DNA from: Aldrovandia affinis
Taxonomy: Eukaryota > Chordata > Actinopteri > Notacanthiformes > Halosauridae
DNA: 64,000 nucleotides
Direction of reading: 5' to 3'
Assembly: GCA_029706075.1 (NCBI GenBank)
Contig: JAINUG010000148.1
Coordinates: 2,130,939-2,194,938 of the forward strand
The translations under genes and the position numbers were made by a program. Positions 33,670-42,499 of the stretch are shown here, one piece after another (the stretch's first letter is position 1; every line of letters starts with the position of its first letter). The notes beneath the pieces were generated by a model, which was given only the letters and a program-made list of their open reading frames with translations, was not told the origin of the DNA and did not search any database.

Positions 33670-34374
33670 ATTCACCAAAGACATGACAGCCCTCTGGCTG
33701 ATCATCATATATTTTATGACATTTTTTGTGGAGCACAAACAGAGAATGGTCTATGCCTGGCTACTACCTACAGCATGAAAGAGCTGTATGCCCTCCGCCC
33801 CACCAATGTTGGCAATCTTGACTTTCCACCAAAGATGAAACCGAGAAAGCTAAGGAAACGGGGGAGATAAGGTGGAATAAAGCACCTTATGTACCATTGG
33901 TCATTATGGGCAACGTCAGATCTCTGTCCAACAAGATTGCCGAGCTATCAGCAATAGTGAAAGTACAGAGAGACTACTGGCGATGTAGCCTTATCTGTTT
34001 GACAAAGACATGATTAAACAGAGATACTACTGACTCTCTAATGGCGCTGGATGGATTTTCTATTGTGCAGGTGGACAGAGATTACACCAAAACAGGAAAA
34101 AAGAGAAGAGGTGGACTCTGTTTATACTTTAATAAACAATGGTGTCATAGTGGGTATGTTTGTGAAAAGGAGGTATTGTGTACACCACACGTTGAACTCA
34201 TCACTGTCGGACTAAGACCCCACTGACATTGTTTTTTTTAATATCAGGTGACTTTAATCACTGTTGTCTCACGTCCACTCTCCCCAATTCAAACAATACG
34301 TTACTTGTGTTACAAGAAACGATAAAACTTTGGACCTGTTATACGCCAACGTTAAAGAGGCTTATGTTGCCATA
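33670..34374 (+). pseudogene. Non-LTR retrotransposon endonuclease region, degenerate
   Basis: Plus-strand pieces in order: YSMKELYALRPTNVGNLDFP with PKMKPRKLRKRGR; VPLVIMGNVRSLSNKIAELS; SLICLTKT followed by a stop where relatives have TETWL; SLMALDGFSIVQVDRDYTKT; GKKRRGGLCLYFNKQW; ELITVGLRP; then out of frame DFNH and KTLDLLYANVKEAYVAI. This is the apurinic-endonuclease-like domain that nicks target DNA for LINE insertion. Frames change at least twice. It stops abruptly at the SINE at 34375. It lies downstream of the RT piece of a similar element, the reverse of gene order, so it is probably a separate copy. Confidence 0.75.
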
Positions 34375-34655
34375 GCGGCGGCACGGTGGTGCAGTGGATA
34401 GCACTGTCGCCTCACAGCAAGAGGGTCTCGGGTTCGAATCCAGGCCGGGGGTCTTTCTGTGTGGAGTTTGCATGTTCTCCCCGTGTCCGCGTGGGTTTCC
34501 TCCGGGTACTCCGGTTTCTTCCCACAGTCCAAAGACATGCACGTTAGGCTAATTGGAGAGTCTAAATTGCCCGTAGGTATGAGTGTGTGAGTGAATGGTG
34601 TATGTAGTGCCCTGCGATGGATTGGCGACCTGTCCAGGGTGTATTCCTTGGAGTA
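34375..34655 (+). mobile_element. tRNA-derived SINE, head and body intact
   Basis: Begins GCGGCGGCACGGTGGTGCAG. The polymerase III A box lies in GTGGTGCAGTGGATAGC and a perfect B box GGTTCGAATCC is at 34431-34441. The body TGGAGTTTGCATGTTCTCCC, CCACAGTCCAAAGACATGC and GGCGACCTGTCCAGGGTGTA is the widespread fish SINE body. It abuts the truncated LINE endonuclease; the LINE does not resume afterwards, so a deletion accompanied or followed insertion. Not a functional tRNA: no cloverleaf beyond the head. Confidence 0.85.
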
Positions 34656-35312
34656 CTTGGTGCTAGCTAGCTATTCTAACACTTGTCTGTCATGTAATAA
34701 GTTATCTATTACATAGCTTGCTAATGTGTCTGGGTAAATATGAGTGGCTTCTTATCACAAAAAAACTATGTATGCAATCAACTATTTACTATCATCATGG
34801 CAGTCACAGCTAGCTTACCAGATGTTACTAGCTAGATATGTTAGCAAGCTATGTAATGCATACATGAAACGTTCGCTAACATTAACTAAGGAGCTAGCAC
34901 CCATATTAACTTGTACTAGCTCCTCGCACTATGGTACGAGTCCCATAAACTGTGATAGCAAGCTGGCTTTATGCATCGTTAGGGAACTAATCTAGCTAGC
35001 TAGATAAGTTCATTTGCTATGACAACGTACTGTACTTTGCTAGTTTACAAGCTTTTTAAGTTAGGTCATTAATGCTAGCTAGCTAGGTAACATTAGTGCT
35101 GTTAACTTACTAACTTTTTATCTTACCCTTCAATGCTAACGTTACTTTGAGCTAATCTTGACTCAACCTAACCGGCTTTTTGCTATAATTCTGTCTGTGT
35201 TCTTAACAACAAGGATGTGACTGGTATAAATGTCCGTTTCCAACACAGTTTTGCAAATGTTTCTCACGTTTTACTTAGATTTTCATTTTTGGTCCATTGT
35301 TGCCATCTAATG
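34656..35312. repeat. GCTAGC-rich AT sequence
   Basis: Dense GCTAGCTAG patches (34672, 34810, 34835, 34995, 35075) in AT-rich DNA. Resembles the patches at 30281-30500 and 31925-32260. The 83-codon frame 34744-34995 has no domain. Confidence 0.45.
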
Positions 35313-36130
35313 CATTTACATTTTACATTTTAAGCATTTAGCAGACGCTCTTATCCAGAGTGACTTACAAGATGTGCATTAATACAAGGTAAGAACAATC
35401 ATAGTTAGTGCACAAGATCAGTGCAGTAATACAGCAATAGACATCATTGCAGGCGTCTGGGTATCATACCTGTAACACTGGGTAAGAAAAGGTTAGTGTT
35501 TTTTTTATAGTGTAGAACAAGTAAACAGTGGTGACAACATATTGACTAGATGGACAGTGTTCAGTGGTAGTGGAGTCTGAAGAGGTGGGTTTTGAGTCTC
35601 TTGCGGAAGATTGGAAGTGATTCCGCAGTCCTGACCGATTGCGGGAGGTCGTTCCACCAGCGAGGGACCAGGACAGAGAAGAGGCGAGACCGCGAGGAGC
35701 GGCTGCCAGGCGCCCGGAGGGATGGGGCAGTCAGTTTGCCAGAGGAGGCGGAGCAGAGGGGTCTGGGCGGGGTGTAGGGAGTGATGAGTGACTGGAGGTA
35801 TGGGGGAGCAGTACCTCTGGCCACTTGAAAAGCAAGCACCAGTGACTTGAATCTGATACGTGCTGCGATGGGGAGCCAGTGCAGAGAGGAGAGTAGAGGG
35901 GTGACGTGGGTGAACTTCGGCTGGTTGAACACCAGGCGAGCGGCAGCGTTCTGGACTAGTTGCAGTGGCTTGATGGCACAGGCCGGAAGGCCTGCCAGCA
36001 AGGAATTGCAGTAGTCCAGACGTGAGATCACCAGGGCCTGGACCAGGTGATGATGTGCAAGTAATGAATGCTTTAATCTCTTCCTGAACTTGGGCAAATG
36101 AGGAACTATATTTCTTGGCTGATTCATACA
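35313..36130 (-). mobile_element. L2-clade LINE, 5'-truncated copy
   Basis: The minus-strand 3' end reads TTGTAAGTCACTCTGGATAA then GAGCGTCTGCTAAATGC, followed by TAAAATG repeats (35313-35370), the L2 tail. The coding end is at 35561-36148. Only the C-terminal part of the reverse transcriptase remains, as usual for LINE insertions that stop early. Confidence 0.85.
35561..36070 (-). pseudogene. L2 reverse transcriptase C-terminal fragment
   Basis: Open on the minus strand: LVISRLDYCNSLLAGLPACA, LQLVQNAAARLVFN, VTPLLSSLHWLPIAARIRFK, LVPRWWNDLPQSVRTAESLP and FRKRLKTHLFRLHYH. These are hallmark blocks of the L2 (Maui-type) LINE C-terminus. The YADD catalytic core is upstream of the truncation and absent. 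No stop within this stretch, so it is a fairly young insertion compared with other LINE pieces here. Confidence 0.85.
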
Positions 36131-36659
36131 TGCTAAAATATGATACATTTTACATGATAACAGTTTGAATTTTTTATACTTTTGCTTTTTTTGTGGTAAG
36201 TAGCTGAGGTATAAGCGGAATAAACCATTCTAAGCTGTGTGCTCTCAGGATATATATACACTTCTTGGGTGGGAACGGCACTTGGGTTAACAGTCTCTTG
36301 CACCACTCCAGGTATGCGTATATATCCTGAGATTGCATGACTGGTCATGGTTTTTTCTTACATATATATATATAGCTGTTCCTTCTGGTGAAACAAATGT
36401 TTGAAGTGAGAGGTAATGGTTGGCAAAAGCTGAAAAAAAACTGGAAATTTACACAAGTACCGTCACAATTATTTTAACCTATGCACTGACAAGGATTCCA
36501 ACACACAATTCAGATACTTGGTACAGTACTGTAACTATGTTGGTCTAATTCAAATAATGTCCTCACCACTGGGCAGGCTGCTGACAATTCAATCAAGCTT
36601 TCTTTTTGGATCAACAACTAAATAGATTATTTATAGAGTTAATTATGTTGACTGTTGAG
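36131..36659. other. Gene-free interval with short inverted repeat
   Basis: CTCAGGATATATATAC at 36244-36259 is mirrored by GTATATATCCTGAG at 36318-36331, a 14-bp inverted repeat around a 58-bp loop. A TA run follows at about 36361-36375. No gene. Confidence 0.5.
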
Positions 36660-36904
36660 CTCACCAAACTGTTTTAGTCGTGAAGATAATTAAAACCAAT
36701 CAATCAAAATCTATCAAAATGCATTTGTATTGCGCATTTTACAAAACAATTGTCAGGATACACTTTACAGCAGACCTCGGCTTGAACCCTACAAAAGCAA
36801 GCCTAGGAAAACAGTGGCAAGGAAAAACTCCCTTGGTGGAACAAATAGGAAGCGAACTAGACTTAGGGAGCGCATCCTCCTCTAGCTGGCTCAGGGTCTG
36901 AGTT
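36660..36904. mobile_element. Interspersed repeat fragment (LINE-derived type)
   Basis: The order TTTGTATTGCGCATTTTACA, ACTTTACAGCAGACC, GTGGCAAGGAAAAACTCCCT and CATCCTCCTCTAGCTGGCTC matches a repeat seen often in fish genomes, where GGCAAGGAAAAACTCCCT is its most constant part. I cannot name its family with certainty. Confidence 0.55.
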
Positions 36905-36954
36905 TGACTCATTGAGCATATTGACTCATTGACCAACAACGGTCAATGAGTCAA
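36905..36954. promoter_or_regulatory. Cluster of three AP-1-type TGACTCA sites with perfect hairpin
   Basis: TGACTCA occurs at 36905-36911 and 36922-36928 and its complement TGAGTCA at 36947-36953. The last two lie in a perfect inverted repeat, TTGACTCATTGACC (36921-36934) and GGTCAATGAGTCAA (36941-36954), with a 6-nt loop. TGACTCA is the consensus for AP-1 (Fos/Jun) dimers. Whether it is bound is unknown; it borders a repeat fragment. Confidence 0.4.
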
Positions 36955-37431
36955 CATGCAAAGCAATTAGGGACTTGACTAAATTAAAGGCAGCTGAAGG
37001 TGGTGGTCCTGGGGTGGCGTGGCGGGCTTGGATGGATGATTGGCCGGTTTTGAAGATGAAGCATGCTCGAGACTTGAGACAAGCACCCCAATTAGGGAAA
37101 AGCAATGCATAGCAGTAGGGACAGTTTAAAGATGTGGCAACAGGTATCTATTGTAGCATAGGATCTACTGGGACAGAGATAGAGAATCTAAGCAGTCATG
37201 AGAAGGGCAAGAAATAGACTCACCCATCAAGAGTGTGCCTGTGAGAAGTGGGGTCACCGCTGTAGAGAGCTGACAGTAAGGTTTACGCCCCACAAAACTA
37301 TAGCTATAATCTTCTCCAGCTTGAAAATGTTTCTGATTCCCTTATTTGTTTTGGTAGTGGCTCTGAAATTCCCAGTGTACACTACACAAGTGTTCAGCCA
37401 TAATATAGCCCCCATTTGGTGTCACAGACAA
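36955..37431. other. Gene-free interval
   Basis: Unique sequence; the 98-codon frame 37198-37494 runs into the minisatellite that follows and has no known domain. Confidence 0.45.
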
Positions 37432-37518
37432 ATGTTCAATGACAATGTTAAACGACAATGTTCAACGACGATGTTCAACAACGATGTTCAATGACGATGT
37501 TCATCGACGATGTGCAAC
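37432..37518 (+). repeat. 13-bp tandem repeat, about 6.7 units
   Basis: Units ATGTTCAATGACA, ATGTTAAACGACA, ATGTTCAACGACG, ATGTTCAACAACG, ATGTTCAATGACG and ATGTTCATCGACG run without gaps, followed by a partial ATGTGCAAC. Units differ at one to four positions, so the array is moderately old. Confidence 0.9.
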
Positions 37519-37899
37519 ATCACGTCTTGAGAGCGGGAACTGGCAACAGCAGTACAGTATGTTTTTGTTTTAGCTAATCTATGCTAGTTCCCAACTCTGC
37601 AGAACTGACAAACCATATTACCCACACCTCCCCAACCACGTTCCTGTCCAAACCAATGTCTGACCCAATTCTCGGGCTTGTCCATGCAAACCAGCACACA
37701 TGCAACAAGTGTTGCCAGTTGTTGTTGAATGTCCAGATCCAATAACTGTCCTCTCTTTACTTTTTCCATGACATGCAAAATCAGGAGGATATAGAGGGAT
37801 ATAAGAAATCTTGTAAGGTGTGATCCCCATCCTTGCCACATTGCCAAGTGTGTGCAGTACTACAACGGCAAGACAAGCGATTTCAGGAGAAATGGACAT
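37519..37899. other. Gene-free interval
   Basis: Two overlapping minus-strand frames (87 and 93 codons) occur here; neither contains a domain I recognise. The flanking LINE piece on the same strand makes a transposon origin possible. Confidence 0.4.
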
Positions 37900-38300
37900 T
37901 ACATGTGAGAGGCTGTCCGATGTTTGAATCCTGTACGATTTGGAGAGTCACTTAGTGTATGGCCAGCATAAGAGAAAGCTACCACCTGTACATTTTGGGG
38001 AATTCTCTGAACTACTAGACAGCCTGTATATTGGGAACTAAGTGACCTTGTAGGCTTGTAAGCTAAAAGCAAGTTATTAAAATACAAAGCAAGACCATGC
38101 ACGGTTTTGAAGGCCTGGAGTAGAACTTTAAAATCAGCCTTATAGTTAACAGTTAGCCAGTGAAGTGACACTAGCACAGGGGTATTCTGGTCATATGTGT
38201 TTGTTCTAGTCAAAATATGAGTGGCTGCATTCTGAACAAGCTGGATGTTTTTTAGTGAAGTATTGGAGAAGCCAAATAACAGGCTGCCCTAATACCTCAC
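37900..38300 (-). pseudogene. LINE reverse transcriptase C-terminal relic
   Basis: On the minus strand, blocks equivalent to YCNSLLFGFSNTSLKNIQLV and QNAATHILTRTNTYDQNTPV are followed by LVSLHWLTVNYKADFKVLLQ, then AFKTVHGLAL and NLLLAYKPTRSL. This is the same RT C-terminal region as in the L2 copies but of a different, more diverged LINE lineage. Frame changes and truncation on both sides; no 3' tail seen. Confidence 0.7.
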
Positions 38301-38305
38301 TAAAA

Positions 38306-38361
38306 CTTGTTTTTAGTTTTGAGTCAAAGTTAAGGATAAATGTTGATTGAATCCAGGCCAT
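38306..38361. mobile_element. MITE terminus, GGCCTGGATTCAATCAAC family
   Basis: GAGTCAAAGTTAAGGATAAA, then TGTTGATTGAATCCAGGCC at the right edge, the same terminal sequence as in the elements at 40195-40366 and 59102-59446. Only one end is clear. Confidence 0.6.
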
Positions 38362-40194
38362 TAATTTGATTGAGTTTATCCTGTTCTACTTTTTAATCAA
38401 TAAAGGGACATATTTAGTTTCCTGCATAATTGCCATTCCCACCTCCTAAATTACAATTGTAAAAAAGACCCATTTGTATCTGTTCATTATCCTGTTCTGG
38501 CATGGTCAATTTCACTAGGGAGACATTTTCATCAGTGTTTAGTAGAATCTGCTAAACAATTTTTTTTAGGTGTAAATACATCCATCGCCACACATTCATA
38601 GGCCAGATCAGTTTGGCCAGGAGTAGCTATTGATCAATAAGGCAGCGGATATCCTGCTAACTGTAACCCTCCTTCCCTGAGCATTGCTATGTCTAATTGA
38701 CCATTACAGTGCCCTTTGGTATTCCGTGCACTGAATCTGGCACCGTAATACATTACTGTTTATTATCGGATAATAGCTTTATCTTTTCCGGCAGTAACTA
38801 GTTACAAATATTTCCTTTAAGATGTTTGTGTAGGATGTCGTTTTTAATTTTCAGTTATCAGGGTTTCTGTCACACTGTGAGATTGCTAAATCATAATAAA
38901 TGACAATTGTAAATTCAGCTTTCACATAATTGTGGCAATTTTGCAAGAAACTGGGCTGTCTTTTATTTTATTCCATGCGAATTGCGCAGAAGTCTTTTTA
39001 TATACATTATAACCATTTCAAAGGCTTTCTTGAAGCTCTCGTTCCCTCGTCTGACTCTTTGATTGATTTGGATGCTTTTGTCTTTTTTGTTTATGCAACC
39101 CTGAACACCCTCTTCACAGTCATCATTTTGGAATGTTCAAGATAGATGTTGCTCTGATGAGTCTGCCGTTTTTTTATGTTGTTTTCTTTTTTTTGCACCG
39201 TGCTTCTATATTTATACCCTGTTCCTTTTTGCCATATTCAGCACAGCTTAGGTCATTTTTATTCTTACTCCAGGATTATTTATATCCATATTTACCGTAA
39301 TAAATATACACCATAAATTACATGGGTTCAGCAGGACCACATCTGTTTTGAGGTGGGAGAAATGTGCAAATGAAGCAGATTTAGAATAACCCTGATGTAA
39401 AAAGGGAGCCAAGGAGAGCATTTCATTAGGGGGAGCTCAGATACAGGTGCTCTGGTCTTGAGTCAGGCCCATACTCCTTTCTCGACGGGGATGAAAAGTC
39501 CCTTGGCTTCTGAAAGGCCCTGATCCCATCTGCTACACAAGCCGCAAAATAAAACACCTGGAACGTTTAGTTGTTTTAAGTGTTTTAGCACACTTGCTAA
39601 TGAAGTGGAACGCTGTCGCTTTGATGTTGGCCTGGTGTTTTTTATGTTGTTTTTTTATTCTTATGTTAAAGGGAGAGATGATTTTTTAAATCATTTTCTA
39701 TTTGATCTATTTTTGAATGGTAACATTTGAAGTTCCTGGTTTTGTTAAGTGCGTTTGTTTATTTATTCATCTTCTTTGATACAATAGATTTTGTCTATGT
39801 TGTTCCCCGAGGGCACTGTTCAGACTTGCTGACTGTCCTAGTTAATAAAATGTTGTACAAAACTCACAGAAAACATTCTCATCCATATTCATATTTATGT
39901 GATGATCTTTCTAGACTGGCGGACTGTCACCAAGAAGATATTAGTTGTTAAACACAATAAAGAACACAATGCTTCACAATTGCACATTTATGTAGTGAAA
40001 CCATAACATTGCATTATTTTGTTTGATCAATCAATTGAGAAGCATCACTTCACCATCTTCTATCAAATCGGTATGAAGTCTTGCATTCTCTAATCTCATC
40101 ATGATTACATTAATCTAACACATGATTAAAATGATTAACATTCATTCAGTAATTATTCATTACCGAAAATGAGCATTTTCCCTTTGCCAAAACT
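38362..40194. other. Gene-free interval
   Basis: AT-rich unique sequence with short chance frames. 39340-39620 is more even in composition. No named repeat seen. Confidence 0.45.
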
Positions 40195-40366
40195 TGAAAT
40201 CAATCAACATTTGTCGTTAACTTGTAAGTGCAAGTTATTGCACTTTATTTGAAAATACAGTTCAGCAAGTTACTTTTGGTGATTGTTGAACATGCCAAAC
40301 TATGAGAACAAACACTTGCATTTCATTCAAAGTTCATGTTCAACAAATGTTGATTGAATCCAGGCC
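40195..40366. mobile_element. MITE, GGCCTGGATTCAATCAAC family
   Basis: The left end AAATCAATCAACATTTGTCG, then TTAACTTG, pairs with the right end, whose reverse complement begins GGCCTGGATTCAATCAACAT then TTGTTGAACATGAACTTTG. About 170 bp, no coding capacity, left terminus eroded. No clean target duplication. Confidence 0.6.
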
Positions 40367-40798
40367 TGTATCGGTGTGTATTCCACACACAGTCAGTTGA
40401 TGTTTTTTCTCAGTTTTTTTCTATTTCCTAGGGATTAGAAACTGCTAATTGAAAACTGAAACTAGAGGGGCAAAGCTTGTTATATAATTTTAGGGTATGT
40501 GCAACTAGGTGAAAATGCTTAAAGAATCCAAGATTGATCAGTTTAACACTAAAAGTATGTTTGGGATCAACCCAGTGACCAACATTTTTTATTGGGAATG
40601 TATGGTACTTTTTATATTTTTGGTCTTTATTATTGCAATCAAGATTCAGTTGTATGCATTCATTTTAAATAGCCATCACTAGCAAAATGGCACTGATATA
40701 GAAAACTAATATTGCAGTGCATTAGTTATCTCAATAAAATAACCAGCTTATTCAAGTTTCCAGACCTTTTGATGAATATATTTGTTTCCTTAGGTAAA
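40367..40798. other. Gene-free interval
   Basis: AT-rich sequence just before the L2 insertion. Nothing recognisable. Confidence 0.5.
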
Positions 40799-40805
40799 GT
40801 ATCAC

Positions 40806-41764
40806 CGCCTTGCTCCCTCCCCACCGGGGTTCCACAGGGCTCAGTCCTCGGTCCCCTTCTCTTCTCCCTGTACACCCGCTCCCTTGGCTCTGTAATCTCT
40901 GCCCACGGCTTATCTTACCATTGTTATGCTGATGACACTCAACTCTTTCTCTCCTTCTCCCCATCAGACACTCAGGTCTCTACCCGCATCGCTGCTTGCC
41001 TGGGGGACATTCAGAGCTGGATGGACAGTCACCACCTAAAGCTCAACCCAGGTAAAACAGAGCTAATCTTCATTCCTGCCCTAAACTCTCCCCACCTTGA
41101 TTTCTCCATTTCTCTAGGTGACACCCTGGTGACATCATCACCCTGCGTGAAGAATCTCGGTGTGGTGATGGACAACAGGCTGTCCCTATCAATGAACATT
41201 GCAGCGGTAAGCCGGGCGTGCAGATTCTTCCTGTATAACATCAGGAGGATCCGTCCCTTCCTTACCACGTACTCTACCCAGCTCCTGGTCCAAGCAATGG
41301 TACTGTCCCGCTTGGACTACTGCAACTCGCTCCTGGCTGGCCTTCCCGCATCTGCTATCAGACCCCTGCAACTCATCCAGAACGCTGCAGCCCGTCTGAT
41401 CTACAACCTTCCTCGACACTCCCATGTCACCCCTCTGCTCACTACCCTCCACTGGCTGCCTGTGATAGCTCGCATCAAATTCAAGACATTGGTCCTAGCA
41501 TACCAGGCAGTCAAGGGATCAGCCCCAACATACCTCACCAAGATCTTCAAACCCTACACACCTGCCAGACCTCTCCGTTCGGCTACCTCAGGACGCCTAG
41601 CACCTCCCCCCCTCCGCACCTGCGCTTCCCGGTCACGTCTCCTGTCGGTTCTGGCTCCACGATGGTGGAATGAACTTCCTGTGGAAGTCCGAACAGCTGC
41701 GACCCTAGCCACCTTCAAGCGACGACTGAAGACTCACCTCTTCAGGGTGCACCTCTCCCCGTAG
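40806..41764 (+). pseudogene. L2 reverse transcriptase, C-terminal 320 residues, open frame
   Basis: The frame is open from 40712, but the LINE part starts at about residue 31. GVPQGSVLGPLLF (residues 39-51) and the catalytic YADD (72-75) are present, followed by HHLKLNPGKTELIF, LSRLDYCNSLLAGLP, LQLIQNAAARLIYN, LTTLHWLPVIARIKFK, LAPRWWNELPVEVRTAATL and FKRRLKTHLFRVHLSP. These are the palm, thumb and C-terminal blocks of the L2 clade. The endonuclease and the N-terminal half of the RT are missing through 5' truncation, so it cannot retrotranspose by itself; the upstream codons are flanking DNA read by chance. Confidence 0.85.
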
Positions 41765-42064
41765 TCCGGTTTTTGTTAACTTAGGGACATAGTTGCTTAG
41801 TTTACACGTCTACTTGTTTATGTATTGTATTAGGCTTAGGCATTATTTCCTGCATTGAGTGCTTTACTGCTACCTCTGAATTGTGGCTACAGATTTACCT
41901 ACAGGGTCCTAGTTTAACTATGTGGTTGCTCCTAGCACCCAGGAATTGTACTTCCCACTAGGGTGGCTTTCAGCTAAACTGTTCTTGACTACGGTTAACA
42001 CTTTGTTGTACGTCGCTCTGGATAAGAGCGTCTGCCAAATGCCTATAATGTAATGTAATGTAAT
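40806..42064 (+). mobile_element. L2-clade LINE, 5'-truncated, youngest-looking LINE here
   Basis: Begins within the reverse transcriptase and runs through its stop at 41764, a 300-bp 3' UTR and the terminal GTCGCTCTGGATAAGAGCG, TCTGCCAAATGCC and TAATG repeats (to 42064). A 7-bp direct repeat, GTATCAC, lies at 40799-40805 and 42065-42071 and may be the target duplication. The reading frame has no stop, in contrast with the other LINE fragments. Confidence 0.85.
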
Positions 42065-42499
42065 GTATCACTAGATTCCAGCACATTATGAGTATATTAA
42101 TCCATGCAAAATATTGATTGATAAATATTATTCATTAAGATTGAGGTTAGTGTAAATCAATGGAAATGCTGAACTAAACAAAGCTACAGCCACCAGCAAC
42201 ACAAACTGACTTTACATGTTTGATTTACACAAACAATTTAAATTAATTCCATTATGCTTGTAACAGACTCAATATGGTATGTGGGAACAGCTATGCAACT
42301 GCCATCTAGTTTTTAACGGTTGAAAAACAAACTCTGTATGCTCAGATTTTCAGTCATTTTAGTCAATGGGAAAAATAAATAATTAAATGCTAGGGTTTTT
42401 ATCAAATCAATGCAAAGCAATTCAAGTTGTGTATAATAGCACCATTACTTGAACAAGTAGCTGTAGAGGAGGTGGTATTTCTTGTAACGAAATGGTGCC
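42065..42499. other. Gene-free interval
   Basis: AT-rich unique sequence between the L2 copy and an LTR-element fossil. Confidence 0.5.

Noticed and set aside
34431-34441. Perfect polymerase III B box as a tRNA gene
   Set aside because: It lies in a common fish SINE with its characteristic body.
35505-36131. 208-codon minus-strand frame, Pro/Ser-rich
   Set aside because: It is an alternative frame of the L2 reverse transcriptase at 35561-36070, which carries the real family motifs.
37432-37518. CRISPR-like array
   Set aside because: Units are contiguous 13-mers with no spacers, in a eukaryotic context.
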